DNA of 64,000 bases from CBDBBY01 sp965205055. Its GTDB lineage: Bacteria > Pseudomonadota > Alphaproteobacteria > Rhodobacterales > Rhodobacteraceae. Shown here in pieces: positions 50,677 to 59,533 of this stretch (its first letter is position 1; each line of letters starts with the position of its first letter). The position numbers were made by a program, and so were the translations under genes. The notes beneath the pieces are model-generated. The model searched no databases and was not told the DNA's origin. It was given only the letters and a program-made list of their open reading frames with translations. The stretch is taken from the NCBI GenBank assembly GCA_965205055.1, contig OZ242030.1:4092001-4156000 (forward strand), given 5' to 3'.

Positions 50677-50753
50677 GCGCTGGTAGCTCAGCTGGATAGA
50701 GTACTTGACTACGAATCAAGGGGTCGGGGGTTCGAATCCTCCCCAGCGCGCCA
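50677..50753 (+). tRNA. tRNA-Arg, anticodon ACG
   Basis: A full cloverleaf of 77 bases is present. The acceptor stem GCGCTGG (50677-50683) pairs with CCAGCGC (50743-50749), followed by G and an encoded CCA. The D arm contains TAGCTCAGCTGGATAGAG, the anticodon stem is CTTGA/TCAAG around the loop CTACGAA, giving ACG, and the T arm carries GGTTCGAATCC. A34 would be deaminated to inosine by TadA, so the tRNA reads CGU, CGC and CGA. No integrase or duplicated 3' end is seen nearby. Confidence 0.95.
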
Positions 50754-51016
50754 TCAATTCGAAGAACATTGACTGCCGTCGCGAGCGGCATGTTTCCGCT
50801 GCGCGCCGCGGTTCAGCATCAGGGCGTGCGCTGGCAGTTCAATCGGGTTTAACGCCCGGCTTCCAAGAGCCTCTGGCCTCATCGTCAGGGGCGGTCCGCG
50901 CGACGGCATGGCCCCTCTGACCGCAGCCGGCTCGGAAGGACTGCATGTTTCTATTTCCCTTCTGTCAGATCGCTGAATCATCAGGGGGCAGGATTTTTAT
51001 CTCTTGCAAGACGCGA
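50754..51016. other. Non-coding stretch between tRNA-Arg and the ABC exporter gene
   Basis: No gene is evident. AGGGGC (50887-50892) can pair with GCCCCT (50911-50916) across 18 bases, which may help end the tRNA transcript or the reverse-strand exporter transcript. No copy of the tRNA 3' end or phage remnant was found. Confidence 0.4.
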
Positions 51017-52855
51017 TCATGCGGCATTTTCCAATGAATCTTCAGCCTGCTGCATTTGCCACATGTTCGCATAGCGGCCGCGCTTGGCGACCAGTTCATC
51101 GTGCGTGCCCCGCTCGATTATCTCGCCGCGCTCGAGAACAATGATTTGATCGGCTTCAACGACCGTCGAAAGCCTGTGTGCGATGGCGATGACGGTGCGT
51201 CCTTCGCCCGCCATCTTGAAACTTTCCTGGATGCCTTTCTCCGTCTCGGTGTCGAGAGCGGAAGTCGCTTCGTCCAGAAGCAAAATCGGCGGATTCTTCA
51301 GAAGCGTGCGACAGATCCCGACGCGCTGCTTCTCGCCTCCGGACAATTTGAGCCCTCGTTCTCCAACCTCGGATTCGTAACCGTCGGGAAGCCTTGAGAT
51401 GAATTCATGCAACTGGGCCGCCTTGGCCGCAGCCTCGACCTTCGACCGGCTGGCGTAAGGCATTCCGTATGAAATGTTGTAGAAGATCGTTTCGTTGAAA
51501 AGAACCGTGTCTTCCGGAACGATTCCGATGCTGGCTCGCAGGCTGGCTTGCGTGACGTCCTGAAGCGCTTGGCCGTCGATTTCGATCTTTCCGGCGGTGA
51601 CGTCGTAGAACCGGAACAGCAATCGGCCGATTGTCGACTTGCCCGCGCCGGAAGGGCCCACGATTGCGATTGTTTTCCCCGACGGAATGGTCAGGCTGAA
51701 GTTCTTCAGGATCGGACGCTTGGCATCGTAGCCGAAACTGACGTTGTCGAACGTTATTGTCCCTCCCTTCACCTCCAGTTTCTTGGCTCCGGGCTTGTCC
51801 GAAACCTCGTAAGATTGGCCGAGGAGATCGAATAGATCGCCCATATCGACCAGCGATTGCCGGATTTCCCGATAAACCGTGCCTAGGAAATTCAGCGGGA
51901 CCGCCAATTGCACCATGTAGGCGTTGACGAGCACGAAGTCCCCGACCGTGATTTCGCCCTTTTGCACGCCGACGGCGGCGAGAAGCATCGCGGCAACCAT
52001 GCCCGTCGTGATCAGGAGCGCCTGACCTAAATTCAGCGCCGCCAAAGAGTAGCTGGTTTTAAGCGCCGCCTGCTCGTAGCCTTGCATCGAGGCGTCATAG
52101 CGCTCGGCTTCGCGTTCCTCTGCGCCGAAATATTTGACCGTTTCGTAGTTCAACAGGCTGTCGACGGCCTTCTGGTTGGCGTCCGTATCCTGCTGGTTCA
52201 TTACTTTTCGGATTTGCACGCGCCATTCCGTCAGCCGGAACGTGAACCAAACATAGACGATGATCGTGACAATGATGATCGCGAAGTACCGGAAATCCAG
52301 GACTGTCAGCAAAATCAGCGAAATGAACAATAGCTCGAGGATCAGAGGCCCTATGGAAAGCAGCATGAACCGCAGCAGGAATTCGACGCCCTTCACGCCG
52401 CGCTCGATTACGCGCGACAAGCCTCCCGTCTTCCGCGTGATGTGATAGCGGAGCGAAAGCATATGCATGTGCTTGAATGTGTCGAGCGCCAGCAGGCGCA
52501 GCGCCCGCTGCCCGACGCTGGCGAAGGCGACGTCGCGGAGCTGCTCGAAGAGCACTCCGAACAATCTGGCGAATCCGTATGCGACCGTCAGCCCGACGGC
52601 GCCGACGGCCACGAGGAATGCCGCCGAGCCTTCGCCCGCCGGCGCCAGCGCGTCCACGGCCGATTTGTAAATGAGCGGCGTCGCCACAGTGAATACTTTC
52701 GCCGCGGCGAGCGCGGCAAGTGCCGAAACCACCCGCAGTTTCGCACCCGGATTTCCCTCCGGCCAAAGATATTTGGAAACCCCCTTGATCGTGCGCCATC
52801 CGCTGCGCCTCGCCTCGACCCGGGCCGAATTGTCGATGCGAGACTTGGCCGCCAT
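51017..52855 (-). CDS. Atm1-type ABC exporter (fused permease and ATPase)
   Basis: The 612-residue half-transporter matches the Atm1/ABCB7 branch of ABC exporters, which in mitochondria and Alphaproteobacteria move glutathione-linked sulfur or metal compounds across the membrane. The six-helix permease domain ends with the branch motif GTVYREIRQSLVDMGDLFDL. The ATPase has Walker A GPSGAGKSTIGRL, signature LSGGEKQRVGICR, Walker B ILLLDEATSALD and the H loop AIAHRLSTV. Start ATG 52855 (MAAKSRIDNS) is preferred; the frame remains open for 99 codons upstream without family similarity. It is divergent from pyk. Confidence 0.9.
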   Translation of the reverse strand: MAAKSRIDNSARVEARRSGWRTIKGVSKYLWPEGNPGAKLRVVSALAALAAAKVFTVATPLIYKSAVDALAPAGEGSAAFLVAVGAVGLTVAYGFARLFGVLFEQLRDVAFASVGQRALRLLALDTFKHMHMLSLRYHITRKTGGLSRVIERGVKGVEFLLRFMLLSIGPLILELLFISLILLTVLDFRYFAIIIVTIIVYVWFTFRLTEWRVQIRKVMNQQDTDANQKAVDSLLNYETVKYFGAEEREAERYDASMQGYEQAALKTSYSLAALNLGQALLITTGMVAAMLLAAVGVQKGEITVGDFVLVNAYMVQLAVPLNFLGTVYREIRQSLVDMGDLFDLLGQSYEVSDKPGAKKLEVKGGTITFDNVSFGYDAKRPILKNFSLTIPSGKTIAIVGPSGAGKSTIGRLLFRFYDVTAGKIEIDGQALQDVTQASLRASIGIVPEDTVLFNETIFYNISYGMPYASRSKVEAAAKAAQLHEFISRLPDGYESEVGERGLKLSGGEKQRVGICRTLLKNPPILLLDEATSALDTETEKGIQESFKMAGEGRTVIAIAHRLSTVVEADQIIVLERGEIIERGTHDELVAKRGRYANMWQMQQAEDSLENAA

Positions 52856-53096
52856 TTGCACTCCTATGCTGACTGCCCGCCGCGCGACGCGATGTTGAAG
52901 GGAGTCGAGACAGTAAAAATATATGCCGGCGAAACTGAATTTCAATGGAAGGAGCCAAGCCGCCGCGGACGGGCTCCGCCTCATGAATGGGAATGCGAAA
53001 TTATCTTGACGGTCTTCGCAAGCGTTGCGCTCGCTTGCGAATAGTCTAATTACCATCGCGACCGCCGCCGCAGATACCGAGCTGGAATCACAAAAG

Positions 53097-54518
53097 ATGA
53101 GACGTTTGAAGAATTTGAAGATTGTCGCGACGATAGGGCCGTCGTCGAACACCTATGAAGCCATAAAAGCGATGTTTGAGGCGGGGGCCGACGTCTATCG
53201 GCTGAATATGAGCCACTGCGACCATGCGGAGGCGAAGCGGCTTCACGAAATCATTCGAGCTATCGAGGGAGAGGTCGGACGGCCCATCAGCATTCTGGTC
53301 GATCTGCAAGGTCCGAAGCTGAGGTGCGGCGAGTTCGCGGACGGGCATGTGAAGTTGGCGGAAGGAGACCGTTTCCGTTTTGATCTTGACCCGACGCCCG
53401 GGGACGGAACACGCGTATGCCTTCCTCACAAAGAACTGTTCGAGTGCTTGGAACGAGGCGTGTCGCTGTTGGTGAATGATGGCAAAATTCGGTTGAAAGT
53501 CGAGGATTGCGGGGCGGACTTCGCGGACTGCCGAGTATTGGTCGGCGGACTGATTTCTTCCAGCAAGGGAGTCAACCTGCCCGACGTCGTCATTCCGTTG
53601 GCGGCGATGTCGGAAAAAGATCTGAGCGATCTGGAATTTGCGTGCGAGCTGGGAGTCGATTGGCTCGCGTTGTCATTCGTTCAGACTTGCGAGGATGTCG
53701 CGCGGGCGAAGTCGCTTGCGGCAGGCCGGGCGGGCATCGTGGCGAAAATCGAGAAGCCCTCGGCGGTCAAGGCGTTCGACGCGATTCTCAAGGCTTCGGA
53801 CGGCATCATGGTGGCGCGCGGCGACTTGGGGGTCGAGCTTCCGCTGCAAAGCATTCCGCCCATTCAGAAGCGCCTGGTCCGCCGCTGTCGCGCTGCGGCA
53901 AAGCCGGTCATTGTCGCGACGCAGATGCTTGAAAGCATGATCCAGAATTCGACTCCCACCCGGGCTGAAATCTCGGATGTCGCCGCGGCTATCTACGAAG
54001 GCGCCGACGCCGTAATGCTTTCCGCGGAATCCGCAGCCGGTCGATACCCGACGGAATCCGTCAGGATGATGCACAACGTCGCCGTGGAAGTGGAAAAGGA
54101 CCCGACATATCGCGACGTCATCGAAGCGTCGCGCCGCGGCGGAAGCAGCACCGTCGCCGACGCGATCGTTTCCGCGGCGCGGGAAATCGCTGAAACGACC
54201 AACCTGAAGGCCGTTTGCTGCTTCACCCATTCTGGAACCACGGTCAATTTGATGGCGCGCGAGCGGCCGCGCGTGCCGATGATCGCGCTGACGCCTTTCG
54301 ACGCGATCGCGCGGCGGCTGAATCTGGTTTGGGGTGTCCACTGCGTAGTCACTGAATCCGTAAGCAACTTCGACGAAGCCGTTGCTCGCGCGACGCAAGT
54401 CGCTGCGGATGAAAAATTCGGCAGCGGAGAGGACAACATTGCGATCATGGCCGGAGTTCCGTTCAACGTTTCGGGAACAACCAACATTGTTCAGGTCGTT
54501 CAGGTCGGCATCGGCTGA
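53097..54518 (+). CDS. pyk: Pyruvate kinase
   Basis: Pyruvate kinase (473 residues) makes ATP and pyruvate from phosphoenolpyruvate. MRRLKNLKIVATIGPSS is the typical alphaproteobacterial start, and an extra 24 in-frame codons upstream are rejected. The active-site signature is IVAKIEKPSAVKAFD, followed by GIMVARGDLGVELPL and ATQMLESMIQNSTPTRAE. The regulatory C-terminal domain is complete (VCCFTHSGTTVNLMARERPR). The 241-base gap to the divergent exporter gene should hold both promoters, but no clear -10 element was found. Confidence 0.95.
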   Translation: MRRLKNLKIVATIGPSSNTYEAIKAMFEAGADVYRLNMSHCDHAEAKRLHEIIRAIEGEVGRPISILVDLQGPKLRCGEFADGHVKLAEGDRFRFDLDPTPGDGTRVCLPHKELFECLERGVSLLVNDGKIRLKVEDCGADFADCRVLVGGLISSSKGVNLPDVVIPLAAMSEKDLSDLEFACELGVDWLALSFVQTCEDVARAKSLAAGRAGIVAKIEKPSAVKAFDAILKASDGIMVARGDLGVELPLQSIPPIQKRLVRRCRAAAKPVIVATQMLESMIQNSTPTRAEISDVAAAIYEGADAVMLSAESAAGRYPTESVRMMHNVAVEVEKDPTYRDVIEASRRGGSSTVADAIVSAAREIAETTNLKAVCCFTHSGTTVNLMARERPRVPMIALTPFDAIARRLNLVWGVHCVVTESVSNFDEAVARATQVAADEKFGSGEDNIAIMAGVPFNVSGTTNIVQVVQVGIG

Positions 54519-54691
54519 ATGCGGCTGCAAATCAATTTGAAAGCGACAGTCGAGCGCGGAGCGGCTCCCTGCGCCCATAATTCGTTTGCATTGCTCAATC
54601 CGATGAAATAACAGCGTTTCCCTGCCGCGCTGTCCGCATTGGATTGCATTCCGGGTTGCGCTGCAATCGTTCATGCCCTCGGGAGTTTGAA

Positions 54692-54892
54692 ATGCCGAAG
54701 TTGAAAACGAAATCCAGCGCCAAGAAGAGGTTCAAGCTGACCGCTTCAGGACGAGTCAAAGTCCAGCAGGCGGGAAAGCGTCACGGCATGATCAAGCGGT
54801 CCAACAAGTTCATTCGGAACGCGCGGGGCACGGCCGTCTTGTCCAAGCCGGACGAAAGATTGGCCAAGTCGTTCATGCCCTACGGGTCCTGA
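54692..54892 (+). CDS. rpmI: Large-subunit ribosomal protein L35
   Basis: L35 (66 residues) is a small basic large-subunit protein. MPKLKTKSSAKKRFKLTASG is diagnostic, with the central GKRHGMIKRS. GGGAG precedes ATG 54692 by a suitable distance. infC, which often begins this operon, is absent, so rpmI is probably the first gene. rplT follows after 12 bases. Confidence 0.95.
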   Translation: MPKLKTKSSAKKRFKLTASGRVKVQQAGKRHGMIKRSNKFIRNARGTAVLSKPDERLAKSFMPYGS

Positions 54893-54904
54893 GGAGTCAT
54901 TGAA

Positions 54905-55267
54905 ATGGTGCGCATAACAAGCGGAAAAGTCACGCACGCTCGGCACAGGAAGGTCGTCAAGGCGGCGAAAGGTTACTATGGCCGCAGAAAGAACACGTTC
55001 AAGACTGCGAAGCAGGCCGTGGACCGAGCGAGGCAGTACGCGACGCGCGACAGAAAGCAGCGGAAGCGGAATTTCCGCGCGCTTTGGATTCAGCGAATCA
55101 ACGCCGCAGTGCGCATGAACGACGAATCCATGACCTATTCGAACTTCATTTTCGGACTTGGACGCGCAGGGATCGAACTGGACCGCAAAATGCTCGCGGA
55201 AATCGCCGTCAGCCAGCCCGATGCTTTCACTGCCATCGTCGAAAAGGCGAAGGCGGCCCTCAAGTAG
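54905..55267 (+). CDS. rplT: Large-subunit ribosomal protein L20
   Basis: L20 (120 residues) is essential for early 50S assembly and in some bacteria represses its own operon by binding the mRNA. The long N-terminal arm with RHRKVVKAAKGYYGRRKNTF is followed by the globular domain with RALWIQRINAAVRMNDESMT and a standard C-terminus. No rRNA-like L20-binding site was recognised in the 170 bases upstream of rpmI. Confidence 0.96.
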   Translation: MVRITSGKVTHARHRKVVKAAKGYYGRRKNTFKTAKQAVDRARQYATRDRKQRKRNFRALWIQRINAAVRMNDESMTYSNFIFGLGRAGIELDRKMLAEIAVSQPDAFTAIVEKAKAALK

Positions 55268-55525
55268 CCCCGAAACGCCCGCTTGTATGCAGCCGGGATA
55301 AAATATTTCGAGAGAGGCCGGCGTCGTTCGAAACGGAAGGCGTCGGCTCGCCGACCGAATGTCCGGGCGCTGAAGGTTGTCCTTGTCGGGCGGTTGTTGC
55401 CGATTTCCGGCGAAGCTCCTTGAATTCGGCGCGGGTGTTTGCGAAAGCGTCGGCGGGTCGTCGAGACAATGAATGAGTTCCGGACCGCGGAAATTGATTG
55501 GCGGATCGAAGGTGCTGAACTGAAC

Positions 55526-56614
55526 ATGAGCGCTTCAAGCGAAATCGAATCCCTTAGATCGCGGCACCTCGCGAAAATCAGTGAGGCTTCAAGCGAAGCG
55601 GAGGTTGAATCGGCCCGTGTCGCGGCGCTTGGGCGAAAGGGAGAAATCACTCAGAGGCTGCGGTCCCTCGGGACGATGGATCCTGAAGAGCGGAGCAAAG
55701 CCGCTCCCGCGCTCAATCGCGTGAAGAACGAGATCGCCGAGGCTGTCGCCAAGCGCAGGACGGAATTCGCGGACATGGCGCTCAACGCCCGGCTGGAGCA
55801 GGAATGGGTGGACGTCACCCTTCCGGGGCGCGAGCGGCGGACCGGATCGATTCATCCGATCAGCCAAGTCTTTGAAGAAGTGACGGCGATTTTCGCCGAC
55901 ATGGGCTTCGACGTCGCGGAAGGTCCGCAAATTGAAGACGACTGGCACAACTTCGACGCCCTGAACATCCCGCCCGAGCACCCTGCGCGCCAGGAGCACG
56001 ATACATTTTTCATCAAGGGCGCGCGCAAAGAGGGGAATCCGAACGTGCTCCGGACGCATACTTCGCCCGTTCAAATCAGAGCGATGAAGGAGCGAGGCGC
56101 GCCCATCAGGATAATCGCGCCCGGACGCGTCTATCGTTGCGATTACGATCAGACCCATACTCCCATGTTCCATCAAGTCGAAGGACTTGCCTTGGACGTG
56201 GATGTTTCGATGGCGAACCTGAAATGGGTCCTTGAGGAATTTTGCCGCGCGTTCTTTCAGGTCGACGAAGCGGAGCTGAGGTTCCGGGCGTCGCATTTCC
56301 CGTTCACCGAGCCGTCCGCGGAAGGCGACCTGCGCTGCTCATGGAGCGGCGGGCGGCTTGAGGTCGGAACAGGCGACGATTGGATGGAAATTCTGGGATG
56401 CGGCATGGTGCATCCGAATGTCTTGCGATCCGGCGGAGTCGATCCTGAAAAATATCAAGGGTTCGCGTTCGGCCTCGGCTTGGACAGGCTTGCGATGCTG
56501 AAGTACGGCATCCCCGATCTCAGAGCGTTTTTCGAGTCGGACGTCAGATGGTTGCGCCATTACGGATTTTCGGCCTTGGATGTGCCGACTTTGCACGGCG
56601 GACTGAGCCTCTGA
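55526..56614 (+). CDS. pheS: Phenylalanyl-tRNA synthetase alpha subunit
   Basis: PheS (362 residues) carries the class II catalytic core of phenylalanyl-tRNA synthetase and works only with PheT. The N-terminal coiled coil (residues 1-95) is followed by motif 1 with GSIHPISQVFEEV, motif 2 around RVYRCDYDQTHTPMFHQVEG, and motif 3 GFAFGLGLDRLAMLKYG. ATG 55526 gives the usual length; longer in-frame starts add 29 unsupported residues. Unusually, pheT does not follow: the next genes are a DUF1244 gene and reverse-strand uppP. Confidence 0.95.
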   Translation: MSASSEIESLRSRHLAKISEASSEAEVESARVAALGRKGEITQRLRSLGTMDPEERSKAAPALNRVKNEIAEAVAKRRTEFADMALNARLEQEWVDVTLPGRERRTGSIHPISQVFEEVTAIFADMGFDVAEGPQIEDDWHNFDALNIPPEHPARQEHDTFFIKGARKEGNPNVLRTHTSPVQIRAMKERGAPIRIIAPGRVYRCDYDQTHTPMFHQVEGLALDVDVSMANLKWVLEEFCRAFFQVDEAELRFRASHFPFTEPSAEGDLRCSWSGGRLEVGTGDDWMEILGCGMVHPNVLRSGGVDPEKYQGFAFGLGLDRLAMLKYGIPDLRAFFESDVRWLRHYGFSALDVPTLHGGLSL

Positions 56615-56652
56615 CGCCGCCGCGCGGCCCGAACGCACAGGAGATGATCGAA

Positions 56653-56952
56653 ATGGACAAGGGCACCGCCGCCGAAATTGAAGCCGCCGCCTTCCGGAAG
56701 CTGCGCGATCACCTGCGGACGAGATCGGATGTGCAGAACATCGATCTCATGAATCTCGCGGGATTTTGCAGGAATTGCCTGAGCCGATGGTATCAGGAGG
56801 CGGCAGCTGAGCGCGGAATTGAAATGTCGAAAGAAGCCGCCCGCGAAATTTTCTACGGAATGCCTTTCGAGGAATGGAAAAGCCTGAACCAGAAGGAAGC
56901 GACGGAAGAACAGGCAGCAAAGTTCGCGGAGACGCACAAGGACGCCGTGTGA
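56653..56952 (+). CDS. DUF1244-family protein
   Basis: The 99-residue protein belongs to the uncharacterised DUF1244 family, common in proteobacteria. The family core is NIDLMNLAGFCRNCLSRWY, with the FCRNC cysteine pair, followed by IEMSKEAAREIFYGMPFEEW. It is probably cytosolic and helical. ATG 56653 is chosen because AGGAG (56639-56643) touches the in-frame ATG at 56644 but is nine bases from 56653. It follows pheS by 38 bases, in the place where pheT would normally stand. Confidence 0.85.
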   Translation: MDKGTAAEIEAAAFRKLRDHLRTRSDVQNIDLMNLAGFCRNCLSRWYQEAAAERGIEMSKEAAREIFYGMPFEEWKSLNQKEATEEQAAKFAETHKDAV

Positions 56953-56980
56953 AATAGGTCCGAGGCGCGGGCGGGCGGAT

Positions 56981-57802
56981 TCAGCCCGTTGCGCTCCGGA
57001 TTTCCGGCGCGGCCAAAATGAGCAATGCGCCGAGCACGATGCGATAATATACGTACGGCTTGTAGGTGTAGCCCTCCAGAAATCGCATCATCAGCTTGAG
57101 TGCCATCAGAGCGCAGACGAACGACACTGCGGCGACGATCGCTCCGTTGACAAGAAAGGCCGCGTCGGCCTCGCCGACGGCTTCCGCTCCGGTCAGCGCG
57201 CCTGCGGCGATGATCGTGGGAATTGACATGAGCATCGCCAGCCGCGCGGCGTCCTTGCGTTCGAAGCCCAGCCGTCTTGCCCCTGAAATCACGACCCCGG
57301 ACCTTGATGCGCCCGGAATGAGCGCAAGCGCTTGCCACAGCCCCATGACGATGGCGTCGCGAGCGGTCCAGCCGTCGGCGGAGCGGTCGTTTCTTTCCGT
57401 CGCATCCGCCCAATAAAGCACGATGCCGAAAGCGAGGGTTGCCCATCCCACGACCTCGATGCTGCGCATGGCGTCATCCAGACCGAAAACCGTCAGCAGA
57501 GCTCCGAACGCGACAACCGGAACTGTCGCCAATGCGAGATGCATCGCGAGCTTTTCGTCCTCGGACCGGATTCGCCCTCGCGCAAGGCCGGGAACGCCCT
57601 TCATGACTCGGAAGACGTCGCGCCGAAAATAAAGAATGACGGCGCCGAGCGTTCCGACATGAGCTGCCACATCCAGTTGCAAGCCTTGATCGGGCATGCC
57701 GGTCAGGCCGGGGAGCAGCACGAGATGGCCGGACGACGAAACAGGGATGAATTCCGTGATGCCCTGAACCGCCGAGGTCAGAAACAGGTAATACAGAGTC
57801 AT
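56981..57802 (-). CDS. uppP: Undecaprenyl-diphosphatase
   Basis: UppP (BacA; 273 residues) is an integral membrane phosphatase that recycles undecaprenyl diphosphate for cell-wall synthesis. The catalytic motifs are GITEFIPVSSSGHLVLLP near residues 14-31 and LIPGASRSGVVIS, the latter a variant of the usual PGxSRSG(A/S)T. Several membrane segments span the protein. ATG 57802 gives the normal MTLYYLFLTSAVQG start, and 26 upstream codons are rejected. It converges with the DUF1244 gene. Confidence 0.93.
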   Translation of the reverse strand: MTLYYLFLTSAVQGITEFIPVSSSGHLVLLPGLTGMPDQGLQLDVAAHVGTLGAVILYFRRDVFRVMKGVPGLARGRIRSEDEKLAMHLALATVPVVAFGALLTVFGLDDAMRSIEVVGWATLAFGIVLYWADATERNDRSADGWTARDAIVMGLWQALALIPGASRSGVVISGARRLGFERKDAARLAMLMSIPTIIAAGALTGAEAVGEADAAFLVNGAIVAAVSFVCALMALKLMMRFLEGYTYKPYVYYRIVLGALLILAAPEIRSATG

Positions 57803-57854
57803 GCAATTCCATTCGGTTGCTTGGCACAGAAGTCGACTGCCGCGACGATAATTA

Positions 57855-57941
57855 CGGCAAATGCCGATAATGGTAAACAACTATGTCATAAATGCCCGCT
57901 TCTGTTTTTTCTTTGACTTGTATCTTTTGCGCAATCATACC
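57855..57941 (+). promoter_or_regulatory. AT-rich control region upstream of gltD
   Basis: The 225 bases between the divergent uppP and gltD starts are strikingly AT-rich for this genome. They contain the dyad CGGCA-AA-TGCCG (57855-57866) flanked by GATAAT and ATAATG, and a possible promoter TTGACT (57913-57918), N17, CATACC (57936-57941). The -10 match is weak. No sigma-54 -24/-12 pair was found, although GGCAC occurs nearby. Confidence 0.35.
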
Positions 57942-58027
57942 GTATAGGTCAAAATTACTTACTTTTAATTGTCGGAATCATTTGGTAAGCTGGCCCGGCA
58001 ACGAAAACTGCATTCGGATGGCTCGCA

Positions 58028-59461
58028 ATGGGCAAACTTGAAATGCTCGCGTTCGTGGACGTCGGCGGCGAAACGCCGGACAAGCGGTCGCCGGATTCGC
58101 GGGCCGCGGATTTCCGCGAGATCTACGGCGAGTACGGAACGGAAGAAGCCGCCGTCCAAGCCAGCCGGTGCTCGCAATGCGGCGTTCCCTATTGCCAGAC
58201 CCATTGCCCGCTCCACAACAATATTCCGGATTGGCTTCGGCTGACTGCGGAAGGGCGCCTTCGCGAAGCATACGAGCTCAGCCAGGCCACGAACGCGTTT
58301 CCGGAGATTTGCGGACGCATATGCCCGCAGGACAGGCTGTGCGAGGGCAACTGCGTGATCGAGCAGGCTGGGCACGGCACCGTCATGATCGGTTCCGTGG
58401 AGAAGTATCTTTCCGAAGTCGCCTGGACGCGCGGATGGGTTGACGGGATTTCGCCGGCTCGGGAGATCGGCTTTTCCGTCGGCGTCATAGGCGCGGGGCC
58501 CGGCGGCTTGGCGGCGGCCGACCGGCTCAGGCGCGCCGGCTTGCGGGTCGTCGTTTACGACCGCCATGATCGTCCGGGCGGACTCCTGACGTACGGCATT
58601 CCGAGCTTCAAGCTGGAGAAGCATGTCGTGATGCGGCGCACCGCCCAGCTGGAAGATGGCGGCGTGGAGTTCGTGCTGAATTGCGAAGTCGGCAAGGACG
58701 CGAGTTTTGCGGAGCTCAGAAAGCGGCATGACGCCGTCTTGATCGCCTGCGGAGTTTACCGGGCGCAGGAGTTGTCCGGACCGGGTTCGGGCCTTCGAAA
58801 CATCGTGCCGGCCTTGGACTACCTTACTGCGTCGAACCGCAAGGGGTTCGGCGACGCCGTTCCGCGTTTCGATTGCGGCGACCTCGATGCAAGGGGCAAG
58901 AAAGTCGTGGTTGTCGGAGGCGGCGACACCGCGATGGACTGCGTCAGGACCGCCGTGCGGCAAGGAGCCGCGTCGGTCAAGTGCCTGTACCGGCGGGACC
59001 GAAGGAACATGCCGGGTTCAAGGCGCGAGGTCTCGAATGCCGAAGAAGAAGGAGTCGAGTTCATCTGGCTCGCCGCGCCCAAAGGCTTTCTTGGCGAGCA
59101 GAGCGTTTCAGGAGTGAAAGCGACCAGAATGCGGCTTGGGCCGCCGGATGCGACCGGACGCAGAGCGCCGGAGCCTCTCGCCGGGTCGACATATACCGAA
59201 GATGCCGATTTGGTGATCAAGGCTCTGGGATTCGTGCCGGAAGACATAAGAGCGAACTGGAAGTCGCCTGAGCTGGAGGTAACCGGCTGGGGCACGGTGA
59301 AAACGGATTTCAGGACCCACGAGACAAATCTTCCCGGCGTGTTCGCGGTCGGCGACATCGTGCGGGGAGCGAGCTTGGTCGTCTGGGCAATCCGCGACGG
59401 CCGCGACGCCGCGGACGCGATCCTTCGTCGCGCCGCGCCTCAATTGAAACGCGCGGCGTAG
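58028..59461 (+). CDS. gltD: Glutamate synthase small subunit
   Basis: GltD (477 residues) takes electrons from NADPH and passes them through FAD and iron-sulfur centres to GltB. The N-terminal cluster region has Cys48, Cys51, Cys56 and Cys60 (CSQCGVPYCQTHC) and a second set in CGRICPQDRLCEGNC. The FAD site is GAGPGGLAAADRL and the NADPH site VVGGGDTAMDCVRTA. The C-terminal GDIVRGASLVVWAIRDGRDA closes the FAD domain. ATG 58028 gives the common MGK start but lacks a strong ribosome binding site. gltB follows after 72 bases, so the subunit order is D then B. Confidence 0.95.
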   Translation: MGKLEMLAFVDVGGETPDKRSPDSRAADFREIYGEYGTEEAAVQASRCSQCGVPYCQTHCPLHNNIPDWLRLTAEGRLREAYELSQATNAFPEICGRICPQDRLCEGNCVIEQAGHGTVMIGSVEKYLSEVAWTRGWVDGISPAREIGFSVGVIGAGPGGLAAADRLRRAGLRVVVYDRHDRPGGLLTYGIPSFKLEKHVVMRRTAQLEDGGVEFVLNCEVGKDASFAELRKRHDAVLIACGVYRAQELSGPGSGLRNIVPALDYLTASNRKGFGDAVPRFDCGDLDARGKKVVVVGGGDTAMDCVRTAVRQGAASVKCLYRRDRRNMPGSRREVSNAEEEGVEFIWLAAPKGFLGEQSVSGVKATRMRLGPPDATGRRAPEPLAGSTYTEDADLVIKALGFVPEDIRANWKSPELEVTGWGTVKTDFRTHETNLPGVFAVGDIVRGASLVVWAIRDGRDAADAILRRAAPQLKRAA

Positions 59462-59533
59462 GAATTCGAGATGCCGGGTTGGAATGAAGCTGCGAAGAGC
59501 CGCGACGGACCGCGGCAAGAGAAGGAGGGCTCC

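Noticed and set aside
50677..51016. tRNA-Arg as an integration site for a mobile element.
   Set aside because: No integrase, no repeated 3' tRNA segment and no composition change follow it; the neighbouring genes are core.
52856..53152. A 99-codon in-frame extension of the Atm1-type exporter.
   Set aside because: It would overlap the divergent pyk start, shows no exporter similarity, and ATG 52855 gives a normal N-terminus.
57820..57840. A sigma-54 promoter upstream of gltD (TTGGCAC).
   Set aside because: The required GC element at the -12 position with correct spacing is missing.
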